A DNA stretch of 46,408 nucleotides, taken from contig CACZZH010000014.1 in NCBI GenBank assembly GCA_902785635.1, forward strand, positions 1-46,408, read 5' to 3'. Position numbers and translations under genes: made by a program. The DNA comes from an uncultured Lachnospiraceae bacterium (lineage in GTDB: Bacteria; Bacillota; Clostridia; Lachnospirales; Lachnospiraceae). The notes beneath the pieces are model-generated. The model had not been told where the DNA came from and did not search any database. It saw only the letters and a list, made by a program, of their open reading frames with translations. Shown here piece after piece: positions 8,190 to 16,303 of the stretch (position 1 is its first letter; every line of letters starts with the position of its first letter).

Positions 8190-9572
8190 ATGAATCATTC
8201 AGACGGTGCGATTCGTAACGCCAGGGCTCTGGGAGTTCCGAAGATGCTGATTCTCGGACTGCAGCATATGTTCGCGATGTTTGGCGCGACGATCCTGGTC
8301 CCGATCCTGGTAAACACATATTTTCAGCAGGCGACCGGTGAGCCGCTGACAAGAGGTCTTACCGTTTCTATTACACTTTTCTGTGCCGGCGTTGGTACAC
8401 TTCTGTTTCATGTATGTGCAAAGATGAAGGTCCCGGCGTTTCTTGGTTCATCTTTTGCATTTCTCGGAGGATTTTCCACAGTTGCCAATCTGAATAACGG
8501 AAAGTATGCAGGAATGGGCGCGAATGAAAAAGTGGCCTATGCATGCGGCGGTATTGTCGTGGCAGGACTGCTGTATCTGGTGCTTGCCGGAATCATCCGG
8601 GCGATCGGTGTGAAGCGCGTGATGCGTTACCTGCCGCCGGTAGTGACCGGTCCGGTGATCATCTGCATCGGTCTGAGCCTTGCAGGATCTGCGATCGGCA
8701 ATGCGTCTACCAACTGGTTTCTGGCACTGATCGCGCTGGCTGTGATCATTATCTTCAATATCTGGGGCAAGGGCATGTTCAAGATCATCCCCATCCTGAT
8801 GGGCGTTGTGATCTCCTATGCAGTGGCACTGATCATGACCGCAAGCGGCATGAAGAACCCGGACGGAAGCGAGATACTGGCGTTTACGTCTGTCGCGCAG
8901 GCAGGCTGGGTCGGCCTTCCCACCTTCCAGCTTGCAAAGTTTGATATCACTGCGATCCTGGTGATGGCTCCGATCGCGATCGCGACCATGATGGAGCATG
9001 TAGGCGATATCTCTGCGATCTCCGCGACCGTTGGTGAGAATTTCCTGGCGGAGCCGGGACTGCACCGCACTCTGACCGGTGACGGCCTTGCAACCGCACT
9101 GGCAGGTTTTATCGGCGGCCCGGCCAACACGACCTATGGTGAGAACACCGGCGTGCTGGAACTGAGTAAGGTCTATGATCCGGAAGTGATTCGTATCGCG
9201 GCTGTGTTCGCAGTTCTCATCAGCTTTATTCCGAAGGTTTCGGCTATCATCAGCACAATGCCGGCATCCATCATCGGCGGTGTCAGCTTCATGCTGTACG
9301 GCATGATCTCCGCGATCGGCGTGCGGAATGTGGTAGAGAATAAGGTTGACCTGACCAAGTCCCGCAATCTGATCATCGTTGGAGTGATCTTTGTGTGCGG
9401 CCTGGGATTTTCGAATGGAATCACCTTCACGATCGGAAATACGTCCATTACCCTTACGGCTCTGGCGATCGCGGCGATCGCAGGGATCCTGCTGAACATT
9501 ATCCTTCCGGGCAACGATTATGAGTTTGGTGTGAACCCGGTGGGAGACCAGAACAGGGGAATTCATCAGTAA
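8190..9572 (+). CDS. NCS2-family uracil/xanthine permease, probably uracil
   Basis: Proton-coupled nucleobase importer in the cytoplasmic membrane. Seen in 460 residues: about 12-14 hydrophobic segments, the N-terminal LGLQHMFAMFGATILVPIL signature, GSSFAFLGGF, and the NTTYGENTGVLELSKVYDP motif; the NTTYGEN form is typical of UraA-type uracil permeases rather than xanthine carriers. The ATG at 8190 follows AAAGGAGG by 6 nt; upstream in-frame codons lie in the terminator and promoter region of the previous gene and are not used. Single-gene unit with its own promoter and terminator. It fits functionally with the pyrimidine cluster 8 kb away, though it is not adjacent. Confidence 0.9.
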   Translation: MNHSDGAIRNARALGVPKMLILGLQHMFAMFGATILVPILVNTYFQQATGEPLTRGLTVSITLFCAGVGTLLFHVCAKMKVPAFLGSSFAFLGGFSTVANLNNGKYAGMGANEKVAYACGGIVVAGLLYLVLAGIIRAIGVKRVMRYLPPVVTGPVIICIGLSLAGSAIGNASTNWFLALIALAVIIIFNIWGKGMFKIIPILMGVVISYAVALIMTASGMKNPDGSEILAFTSVAQAGWVGLPTFQLAKFDITAILVMAPIAIATMMEHVGDISAISATVGENFLAEPGLHRTLTGDGLATALAGFIGGPANTTYGENTGVLELSKVYDPEVIRIAAVFAVLISFIPKVSAIISTMPASIIGGVSFMLYGMISAIGVRNVVENKVDLTKSRNLIIVGVIFVCGLGFSNGITFTIGNTSITLTALAIAAIAGILLNIILPGNDYEFGVNPVGDQNRGIHQ

Positions 9573-9607
9573 CTGTTTCAGAAGCAGATCAGGAACTTAG
9601 ATCATTG

Positions 9608-9659
9608 AAAAAAGGCTGCAGCATTAAGTCTGAATGTACTTAATGCTGCAGCCTTTTTT
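9608..9659. terminator. Strong bidirectional terminator
   Basis: GGCTGCAGCATTAAG (9614-9628) and its exact complement (9639-9653) form a perfect 15-bp stem with a 10-nt loop, flanked by A6 on one side and T6 on the other, so it serves both the permease (plus) and the convergent histidine kinase (minus). Confidence 0.9.
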
Positions 9660-9666
9660 CGGTACC

Positions 9667-11136
9667 TCATAGTACGGCTTTGAAGGTGATCATTCCGTCT
9701 TTCCAGCCGGCATCGATCGAGCCATGATATTTGTTCACGAGGGTCTCGGCGATGGAAAGACCGATCCCATAGCCGCCGCGGTCGGCATTGTGGGATTCAT
9801 CCTGCCGGTAGAAACGGCCGAAGAAACGGGAATAGTCGATCTCTTTTCCTTCCCCGTAGGAGTTGCTCACCTCGAGCCGGATCTGACGTCCCCGGGAGAG
9901 GGCGGCCAGAGTGACGCGGATTGTGCCGTGCTCATCGCAGTACTTAATGGCGTTGTCGATGAGAACGGAGGAGAGCTGACGGATATCGCTCTCTTCGGCG
10001 GTCAGCAAAATTCCTTCGGGGACAGAGATCTCGAACTGCTTGCCGTCCTGCTGCGCCACCGGCAGGAAGGTATCTGCAGTTTCACGCACCAGTTTTGAAA
10101 CATCGAGCAGAGTCATCTCCCCGGCGTCTTCTTTTTCCTCTGCACGGGCGATCATTACCAGATTTGCGATCAGCCCGTTCATACGGTCCACCTGGCGAAG
10201 CGTGGACTGGTTCCATTCATTCTCCCCGTTGATCATCTGCTCGAGCTCTGTGTTGGCCCGGATCACGGCCAGAGGTGTTTTCAGCTCATGGCTGGCGTTT
10301 GTGATAAACTGCTTCTGCAGCTGCGCGTTGCGGATCTCCGGCTTGATGACGGAAAACGAGAGCGCGCGCATCACCAGCAGTACGGCGATGCTGCCGAAGC
10401 CGATCAGGATCAGGGCTGTATAAAACAGCCGGTTGCTGTCATTGATATTGCTGCTGACATCCAGGAATACGACAATGCTTCCGCCCGAGCTGCGCTCTGT
10501 AACAAGGTAGGAAAACACATCGTAGGTGCCGTATCGCTTTGAAAGACGCAGCGGTCCTTTCCGGGAGGCATTTTCGAGAACTTCCTGTGCTGCCTCCAGG
10601 GCATATTCGGAGGAGGGCAGTTCCATCAGATTCGTGCGGATCTCTTCGAAGGCCATGTCTTCATCGTAGAGGACGGCAAAAAACCGCATCGTCAGCCGGG
10701 ATTCCGAGAGCTGGCGCAGATATCCTTCGGGGCCGAAGGCCTCATAGAACGTGGGGGTATGAAAGACGGTGTTCTCCTCACCGGAAGACGGATCGCTGTC
10801 CTTCCTGACGGAACTTTTCGCGGAGCGGGTCTCAGCCGTGGATCGGGTCTCGCCCGTGGAGCGGGTCTCGTCCGAGGAACGGGTCTCGCCTGTGGAGCGG
10901 GTCTCATCCGCGGAATGGGTCTCGTCCGAGGAACGGGTCTCGTCCTGAGAGCCGATCTCATAGATGTTGCCGTCTGCGGCAGCGATCCGGCTGAGCGTAG
11001 CGCGTATCTGGGAGCGCAGAACGATCTGGTTGGTGGTGAACATTACGCCGCCTACGAACAGGATGACGAGAATAAAAGCGATCGAGGAGAGCAGGAAGAA
11101 TTTCCTGCGCAGTTTTTCGATCTGGCGCTGGTTCAT
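9667..11136 (-). CDS. Sensor histidine kinase with an extracytoplasmic ETRS repeat
   Basis: Membrane sensor kinase partner of the response regulator encoded just upstream. Seen in 489 residues: a first membrane segment near 12-33, an extracytoplasmic part of about 200 residues, a second membrane segment near 240-260, HisKA with ITNASHELKTPLAVIRAN (phospho-acceptor His283) and an HATPase_c domain with IDNAIKYCDEHG, GRFYRQDES and GGYGIGLSIAETL. No HAMP was evident. Odd: the outside part begins with seven 6-residue repeats of the type ETRSxx/DETRSx. The start ATG overlaps the stop of the response regulator gene by 4 bp, so the two are translationally coupled. The ligand is unknown. Confidence 0.92.
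   Translation of the reverse strand: MNQRQIEKLRRKFFLLSSIAFILVILFVGGVMFTTNQIVLRSQIRATLSRIAAADGNIYEIGSQDETRSSDETHSADETRSTGETRSSDETRSTGETRSTAETRSAKSSVRKDSDPSSGEENTVFHTPTFYEAFGPEGYLRQLSESRLTMRFFAVLYDEDMAFEEIRTNLMELPSSEYALEAAQEVLENASRKGPLRLSKRYGTYDVFSYLVTERSSGGSIVVFLDVSSNINDSNRLFYTALILIGFGSIAVLLVMRALSFSVIKPEIRNAQLQKQFITNASHELKTPLAVIRANTELEQMINGENEWNQSTLRQVDRMNGLIANLVMIARAEEKEDAGEMTLLDVSKLVRETADTFLPVAQQDGKQFEISVPEGILLTAEESDIRQLSSVLIDNAIKYCDEHGTIRVTLAALSRGRQIRLEVSNSYGEGKEIDYSRFFGRFYRQDESHNADRGGYGIGLSIAETLVNKYHGSIDAGWKDGMITFKAVL
10823..10948 (-). repeat. 18-bp coding tandem repeat (7 units) in the sensor kinase
   Basis: Seven consecutive 18-bp units (10823, 10841, 10859, 10877, 10895, 10913, 10931) with the core CGGGTCTC on the plus strand encode the ETRSxx hexapeptides of the kinase's extracytoplasmic part. 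Units differ at 2-5 positions, consistent with slippage-driven expansion followed by drift. Confidence 0.85.
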
Positions 11137-11810
11137 AATGCGCTCCTTTCCTTCAGAGTGAAGGATCCTCCTTTTTCCCCCTCAATGCAGGCGGTGGAAA
11201 CGACAGCCGTCAGTTTCCTGCGCAGATAGGAGATGTAGAACCAGATCGTTTCATCGTCGGCATCCGGCTCGGAAGCCCAGATATGGTCCAGCAGCCATTT
11301 GCTTTCCAGCGGGCGGCCGGCGGAGAGGATCAGCTCCTGCATCAGTTCGAATTCGCGGGTGGAGAGGCGGACGCTGTTCTCACAGGCCAGTTCAAAGGTA
11401 TCGGCAGAAAGACGAAGTGTGCCGAAGGTAAGAATGGAGGATCCGTAATTTGTTCTGCGCCGGATCAGCGAGCGCACCCTGGCCAGGAACTCTTTCATGG
11501 CAAAGGGCTTTGTGAGGTAGTCATCCGCTCCGGCATCCAGTCCTGCGACGCGGTCGTCGACCTCGGATTTTGCCGTAAGCATGAGGACCGGCGTGAGGAT
11601 ATGCATCGAGCGCATGTCCCGGAGAACTTCCATTCCGTCTTTTTTCGGCATCATGATGTCCAGGATCACAGCATCGTAGCTGTCTTCGAGAATATGAGAA
11701 TACGCCTGTGCGCCGTCCAGACAGGGGGTCACATCATAGCCTTCGTGGGTGAGGATCGCCGTCAGGGCACGGTTCAGGTCAGCGGTATCTTCCGCAAGCA
11801 GCAGTTTCAT
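11133..11810 (-). CDS. OmpR-family response regulator
   Basis: DNA-binding transcription regulator, 225 residues. Seen: a receiver domain with acidic pocket ED (residues 7-8), phosphorylation site Asp51 in VILDIMMPKKDG, a Lys-Pro in YLTKPF, and a winged-helix domain with LSTREFELMQELILSAG and ETIWFYISYLRRKL. It overlaps the alarmone synthetase gene by 4 bp upstream and the kinase gene by 4 bp downstream, so the three genes form one tightly coupled operon. Its targets are not visible, though autoregulation of the operon is usual for this class. Confidence 0.93.
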   Translation of the reverse strand: MKLLLAEDTADLNRALTAILTHEGYDVTPCLDGAQAYSHILEDSYDAVILDIMMPKKDGMEVLRDMRSMHILTPVLMLTAKSEVDDRVAGLDAGADDYLTKPFAMKEFLARVRSLIRRRTNYGSSILTFGTLRLSADTFELACENSVRLSTREFELMQELILSAGRPLESKWLLDHIWASEPDADDETIWFYISYLRRKLTAVVSTACIEGEKGGSFTLKERSAL

Positions 11811-12412
11811 ATCGTTTCCTCTTCAAGAATCATATCCCGGATGGTCTGCATGGACAGGTCGGTCGATGCCAGCTCGTCCGCACATCGTTTGAGCTCCGCT
11901 TCAATGAGCGGAAGATTCCGGGAGATCTTTTTTTTATAGCGCATATGGTGTTCCAGCGCAGCCCAGGTGTCCATGGAGATGGTGCGCAGCTGGACCTCCG
12001 CATACCATTTTTCATCACAAAGGAGGATGAGATGCAGGCTGCGGTAGCCGTTGGGCTTTGCGTGGCGGATATAATCTTTTTCTTCTGTGATTCGCAGACC
12101 GTTCACCTGGGAGAGGAGATCGCGGATCCGGTAAACATCACTTACAAATGCCGCTACTACGCGGATCCCGATGGCGTCGTGGATCCGGAAAAGAGCGGAA
12201 TCCACAGTCTCGGGAAGGCCCTTCCGGCGGCACTTTTCACGCATGCTCTCCTCGGTCTTGATCCTTGAGAGACAATGCTCCACGGGATCCATGCCGAGGC
12301 GGTCCGAAAGATCGGTGCGGATGCGTTCGATCTCATCCATGAGACGGGTCCGGACCTGCTCAAGCTCGGGAAGATAAGGCCCGTATATGGAATTATCTGA
12401 GTTATTGATCAT
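11807..12412 (-). CDS. Small alarmone synthetase (RelA/SpoT-domain (p)ppGpp synthetase)
   Basis: Transfers pyrophosphate from ATP to GDP/GTP to make (p)ppGpp-type alarmones. 201 residues, the length of single-domain synthetases (RelP/RelQ type) without hydrolase, TGS or ACT domains. Seen: SRIKTEESMREKCRRKG (ATP-binding basic loop), DAIGIRVV, TEEKDYIRHAKPNGYRSLHLIL and EVQLRTISMDTWAALEHHMRYKK (acceptor-site motif). All catalytic motifs look intact. The start follows GAGGAAATAAA. First gene of an operon with a response regulator and a kinase; such coupling suggests envelope stress feeds into alarmone production, which is inference. An attenuator-like hairpin lies in its leader. Confidence 0.9.
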   Translation of the reverse strand: MINNSDNSIYGPYLPELEQVRTRLMDEIERIRTDLSDRLGMDPVEHCLSRIKTEESMREKCRRKGLPETVDSALFRIHDAIGIRVVAAFVSDVYRIRDLLSQVNGLRITEEKDYIRHAKPNGYRSLHLILLCDEKWYAEVQLRTISMDTWAALEHHMRYKKKISRNLPLIEAELKRCADELASTDLSMQTIRDMILEEETI

Positions 12413-12466
12413 TTTATTTCCTCTTCAATGGTCTGAACTGTGCGCGAGTCCTGACTTAAAACCGAT

Positions 12467-12492
12467 AAAAAAAGTAACTACAAAGCAGTTAC
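12467..12492 (-). terminator. Possible weak attenuator in the alarmone-operon leader
   Basis: On the minus strand GTAACT-GCTTTGT-AGTTAC (12474-12492) is followed directly by seven T (12467-12473), inside the leader between the promoter at 12505-12533 and the start at 12412. The stem is only 6 bp and AT-rich, so strength is doubtful. Confidence 0.35.
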
Positions 12493-12504
12493 AGGACCAA
12501 AATC

Positions 12505-12533
12505 ATTGTAACACTTCCATGATTTGAATACAA
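12505..12533 (-). promoter_or_regulatory. Promoter of the alarmone synthetase/two-component operon
   Basis: On the minus strand TTGTAT (12528-12533), 17-nt spacer, TACAAT (12505-12510), with TG one base upstream of the -10. The leader would be about 85 nt. Confidence 0.6.
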
Positions 12534-12694
12534 TGACGGAAAAGCGGATGAAATCCGGCGGACATGATCGAAAAGCCATTGAAAACTGCTTGTCGGATAG
12601 TGTAGGATATAACTATATTATAAATACTTACATTTAAAGAAGCTTGAAAAAGACGGAAGAAGCGCGACCTGATGGAATGGATGGAGGTACCGGA

Positions 12695-13960
12695 ATGAAT
12701 GCGGAAGAAAGGCAGAGGTTGAAACGAATCATGGAGATCACAGCCGGTCTGGCGGTGACTGTCTGTCTGATCGTTCTGATTTTTTTCCGTACAGAGATCT
12801 TTACGAAAGGGCTGAGCAGGGCGGTCGGTATCCTGACGCCATTTGTTTACGGTGCAGTGATCGCCTACCTTCTGCATCCGGCATGCAGTGTCCTGGAACG
12901 CTGGCTGCTTCGCGCCGAAAAGCGTATCTGTAAAAAAGAGCATCCCGGACTTCGCAGGATGCTGTCCATATTGCTGGTGCTGGCAGCGTTTTTTGCCATT
13001 CTGATCGTGCTGCTCATGACCGTACTGCCGGAACTGATCAACAGCATCTCGGGGCTGGTCGCGCAGCTGCCGGAGGCGCTGGAACGCTTTCAGGCATGGA
13101 TCGCGGGACTGGACAACGGTGAGGGTTCCCATGGGGCTGTGGTCTATATCGAGCAGATGGTCGAGACCCTTACGCAGCGTCTGGAAAATTTCCTGCAGAC
13201 GGATCTTCTTCCGGAAATGATGAACCTGATCAGTTCCGTCACATCGAGTTTTGTGGGCATTCTTTCGGTTCTGAAGAACTTTGGCCTGGGATGTATCATT
13301 GCGGCCTATTTTCTGGGAGGCTGGGAGAAGTTTGTCGCGCAGGCGAAGCTCATTGTGTACGGAGTGTTTCCGACGCACATTGCGGACTGGATCAAAAAGG
13401 AGATCCTTTTCGCAGACCGGATGTTCAGCGGGTTTATTCACGGAAAACTGGTGGATTCGCTGATCGTCGGCCTGATCTGCTTCGTGTTCTGTGCGCTCAC
13501 AAATATGCCGTATGCTGTACTCGTGAGTGTGATCGTGGGAGTGACGAATATAATTCCGTTTTTCGGTCCCTATCTCGGAGCGATCCCGTCGGTGCTTCTC
13601 ATTCTCACCGTTTCTCCGATGATGAGCATCGTGTTCCTGGTGTTCGTTATTATTCTGCAGCAGTTCGACGGTAATGTGCTCGGTCCGAAGATCCTCGGGG
13701 ATGAGCTTGGGCTTTCCGGCTTCTGGATCCTCTTTGCCATTCTGGTTGCAGGCGACCTTTGGGGGCTGGTGGGAATGCTTGTAGGTGTTCCGCTGTTCGC
13801 CGTGATCTATGATCTGATCCGCAGTTTTATTATGAAACGTCTGAAACAGCGCGGACAGGAAACGATGATTCAAAATTATGAGGATGTCCACCACAGTCCG
13901 GAGCCCGAAAAACAGGCAAAACCGGCAAAGAGACCGCGCAAAGGAAAAAAGAGATCCTAG
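12695..13960 (+). CDS. AI-2E family transporter (PerM/YdiK-type permease)
   Basis: Polytopic membrane protein of the AI-2 exporter family (PF01594 type); substrates of most members are unproven. Seen in 421 residues: seven or eight membrane helices, an amphipathic extracytoplasmic segment rich in Leu/Glu in the middle, the family motif GVTNIIPFFGPYLGAIPS and the C-terminal FVIILQQFDGNVLGPKILG, then a basic tail. The ATG at 12695 follows GGAGG by 7 nt; an upstream TTG at 12644 in the same frame has no ribosome site. It is divergent from the alarmone operon and convergent with the alpha/beta hydrolase gene. Confidence 0.9.
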   Translation: MNAEERQRLKRIMEITAGLAVTVCLIVLIFFRTEIFTKGLSRAVGILTPFVYGAVIAYLLHPACSVLERWLLRAEKRICKKEHPGLRRMLSILLVLAAFFAILIVLLMTVLPELINSISGLVAQLPEALERFQAWIAGLDNGEGSHGAVVYIEQMVETLTQRLENFLQTDLLPEMMNLISSVTSSFVGILSVLKNFGLGCIIAAYFLGGWEKFVAQAKLIVYGVFPTHIADWIKKEILFADRMFSGFIHGKLVDSLIVGLICFVFCALTNMPYAVLVSVIVGVTNIIPFFGPYLGAIPSVLLILTVSPMMSIVFLVFVIILQQFDGNVLGPKILGDELGLSGFWILFAILVAGDLWGLVGMLVGVPLFAVIYDLIRSFIMKRLKQRGQETMIQNYEDVHHSPEPEKQAKPAKRPRKGKKRS

Positions 13961-14025
13961 AAAGAGATCCCGGAGCCGGTACCTGTCTGCCGGGGCGGTG
14001 GACAGGCACAGCTGCGCGGACGGGG

Positions 14026-14925
14026 TCAGGTGTGACTGCGAAGAAATTCCGAGAGAGTCTTCTTATATAATACCGGGTCGGTCAGCACGGAATTGGCATG
14101 GACGGCTTCCGGGACCAGGCAAAGCTGCGTATAGCCTGCAGATCTTTCCATCATGCGGCGGCTGTTGTCCGGGACGATAAAGGTGTCCTTTTCCCCATGG
14201 ATGAACAGGAGAGGCACTTTGTTGCCGGCCAGGGCATCGACAGGACGCATCTGAGAGAAGGAGTACCCGTAAAGAATACGGGATGCAAAAGAAGCCGGAT
14301 AGAGCACAGACCCGGGCACGTGCATTTTTCGAAGGCCGCCCTTCAGGACATTCAAAAGATCGGCGAAGCCGCAGTCTGCCACGGCGAATGCCAGATCCTG
14401 GTCACAGGCCAGTACGGCGACGGTGGTGGATGCGCCAAGAGATTCTCCGTGCAGGCCCAGGAGGATATTTTCTCCGTAACGGCTGCGGGTGTCCCGGATC
14501 AGCTCGTGCAGATCCCTGGATTCCCGGATGCTGTACGTACAGATCGCGGGTTCGTTTTCTCCGTGGCCGCGAAGATCATAGATCACACAGTTGAAGCCCT
14601 CGTCCAGATACATCTTCATGTATTTGAGGCAGCCATAGCGGTTGTCGGTATATCCGTGGGTGAGGATCACGTATTTTTCCGAAGGCTGAGGGCATTTGCA
14701 AAACTGCACATGCAGTTCATAACCGTCAAAGCTTTGTACGATGTAGTCTTCTTTTTCAAGCGGCTCATACCAGCTGATATCATATTTGCTCTTCTGCCAT
14801 TCCAGTGCTTCTGCCAGAGTCTGGCGTTTTCCATGCACGACATATGAGGCAAATCCGGCACTGATTGCAAAGCCTGCCGGAATCAGGATGCCGACAGTAA
14901 GAAGGGCAGCGGTCTGGATTTTCAT
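14026..14925 (-). CDS. Membrane-anchored alpha/beta hydrolase
   Basis: 299 residues. Seen: an N-terminal hydrophobic anchor (about 5-26), then an alpha/beta-hydrolase fold with VILTHGYTDNR (oxyanion loop), YDLRGHGEN, the nucleophile elbow GLHGESLGAS, an Asp in HGEKDTFIV and a C-terminal His in PEAVHANS. These make up a complete Ser-Asp-His triad. It resembles the YqkD/FrsA-like group with a single anchor. Substrate unknown, probably an ester or amide at the cell surface or membrane. The ATG at 14925 follows AAAGGA; the in-frame TTG at 14943 overlaps that ribosome site and is unlikely. Confidence 0.88.
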   Translation of the reverse strand: MKIQTAALLTVGILIPAGFAISAGFASYVVHGKRQTLAEALEWQKSKYDISWYEPLEKEDYIVQSFDGYELHVQFCKCPQPSEKYVILTHGYTDNRYGCLKYMKMYLDEGFNCVIYDLRGHGENEPAICTYSIRESRDLHELIRDTRSRYGENILLGLHGESLGASTTVAVLACDQDLAFAVADCGFADLLNVLKGGLRKMHVPGSVLYPASFASRILYGYSFSQMRPVDALAGNKVPLLFIHGEKDTFIVPDNSRRMMERSAGYTQLCLVPEAVHANSVLTDPVLYKKTLSEFLRSHT

Positions 14926-14965
14926 AATGCGGATTCCTTTCAAAGTGACGGGTGAAACAGCATAC

Positions 14966-14991
14966 GCGGGCAGTTCCTTCGGAACTTCCGC
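14966..14991. other. Hairpin in the divergent promoter region
   Basis: GCGG-gc-AGTTCC-TTC-GGAACT-t-CCGC can fold as a two-part stem between the divergent hydrolase and msrC genes. On the minus strand an extended -10 TATACT lies at 15000-15005, so the hairpin would be in the hydrolase leader. Role unknown. Confidence 0.4.
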
Positions 14992-15028
14992 TTAGATACA
15001 GTATAACACATTCTTATGGAGGAAAAAG

Positions 15029-15481
15029 ATGGATTATGCGACACTGGCTGCCCAGACGGAAGAGTATCTGAAGACGGAGCCGTATTTCGCTGCAGTACTG
15101 AGCAACATCAGCGCTCTGCTGATGTGTTCGCTGGAGGATCTGAACTGGGCCGGATTTTACATTATGCGCGGAGGCCGCCTGGTGGTCGGTCCTTTCCAGG
15201 GGAAGCCTGCATGTATTCACATTGCGCCGGGAAAGGGCGTGTGCGGGACCAGCGCGGCGTCGGACCGCACGATCGTCGTGCCCGATGTGCATGCCTTTCC
15301 CGGCCACATTGCCTGCGACAGCGCATCCAATTCTGAGATCGTCATACCGCTGCACCATGGGGGTGAAGTGGTTGGTGTTATGGACATAGACAGCCCGCTC
15401 ACCGGCCGTTTTTCAGAAGAAGACCGGGAAGGGCTGGAACGAATCGCTGCGATCATTGAACGCGGCATTTGCTGGAAGTAA
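15029..15481 (+). CDS. msrC: Free methionine-(R)-sulfoxide reductase (GAF domain)
   Basis: Reduces free L-methionine-(R)-sulfoxide to methionine, an antioxidant role in the cytoplasm. Seen: a single GAF domain of 150 residues with LNWAGFYI, VGPFQGKPACIHI, GKGVCGT and HIACDSASNSEIVIP. The three cysteines sit at 62, 72 and 96, the same spacing (10 and 24) as Cys84, Cys94 and Cys118 of the E. coli enzyme. The start follows GGAGG by 6 nt. The DUF4317 gene begins 17 bp after its stop, so they probably share a transcript. Confidence 0.93.
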   Translation: MDYATLAAQTEEYLKTEPYFAAVLSNISALLMCSLEDLNWAGFYIMRGGRLVVGPFQGKPACIHIAPGKGVCGTSAASDRTIVVPDVHAFPGHIACDSASNSEIVIPLHHGGEVVGVMDIDSPLTGRFSEEDREGLERIAAIIERGICWK

Positions 15482-15498
15482 GGAACAGGAGGGATCAG

Positions 15499-16125
15499 AT
15501 GGAGATCAACCGGGAGGACATGCTGGAGCTTACGAGACGCATGACCCTGAAACGGAACTGCTTCACCCGGATCGCCGGAGCTTATGTGGATGAGGACGGC
15601 TTTGAAGACGGTACCTTTAATGTCCATTTTCTGAAGCTTTCACCGGCGCATCAGAGCAATTATCTGAAGATCGCTAAGACGGTGCCTTTCGCGGATACGA
15701 ACCGGCAGCTGCGGCTGTTTCCGTTCGGAGGACAGAGCGAGATCTCCCGGCAGACAAAGCAGTGTCTTACGGAACTGGTCCGGTGCGGTCTGAAGGATGA
15801 CGGCCTGCTGTCGATCCTGTATGAGGTGATCTCGGAAGCGTGGAATCCGGGGAAGGATTATGGGATCATTCTCCTTCACGGCAGCTACGATGTACCGCTC
15901 AAGGCAGCGGACCATAAGCGTCTGTGGGAGTCTGAGGAAGTGTATGATTTTGTGATCGGGTGTATCTGCCTGCTGGCGGGAGAGTATGAACCGGAGAAAC
16001 CGGAATGGGGTTTTCTGTATCCTGCATTTACAGACCGGAGCCGGGATACGGGGCACATCGCGGTGTTTGAAGCCCTGCCGGAACAGCCGCATACGGAGCT
16101 GAACCAGGGGGTTCTGGGCATCTGA
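15499..16125 (+). CDS. DUF4317-like protein, short form
   Basis: Function unknown. 208 residues from the ATG at 15499, which follows AGGAGGG. Seen: an N-terminus of the DUF4317 type (NREDMLELTRRMTLKRNCFTRIAGAYVDEDG), a central helical part and DYGIILLHGSYDVPLKAADH, then a beta-rich end (PEWGFLYPAF). No signal peptide or membrane segment. As I recall, DUF4317 proteins are commonly near 400 residues, so this would match about the first half; no frameshifted remainder was seen downstream. It may be a real short subfamily. Confidence 0.7.
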   Translation: MEINREDMLELTRRMTLKRNCFTRIAGAYVDEDGFEDGTFNVHFLKLSPAHQSNYLKIAKTVPFADTNRQLRLFPFGGQSEISRQTKQCLTELVRCGLKDDGLLSILYEVISEAWNPGKDYGIILLHGSYDVPLKAADHKRLWESEEVYDFVIGCICLLAGEYEPEKPEWGFLYPAFTDRSRDTGHIAVFEALPEQPHTELNQGVLGI

Positions 16126-16198
16126 CCGGCGCGGAAGTGCCGGTCAGCGTGAAAGACAAAGGAAACGTCAAAAGGAAAATGTTTGTCGTTTGCTGTTG

Positions 16199-16227
16199 AT
16201 GACAGGATGACTTTAACATGCTATAGT
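16199..16227 (+). promoter_or_regulatory. Promoter of the polysaccharide deacetylase gene
   Basis: ATGACA (16199-16204), 17-nt spacer, TATAGT (16222-16227), with an extended -10 TG one base before. The leader to the start codon at 16304 is about 70 nt. Confidence 0.5.
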
Positions 16228-16303
16228 AAACGTCTGAAGCATTTGCCGTTTATGTGGCAAGCTCTGCAGGAATAAACACGGATCGCAGAGGGAGGACCGG
16301 AAG

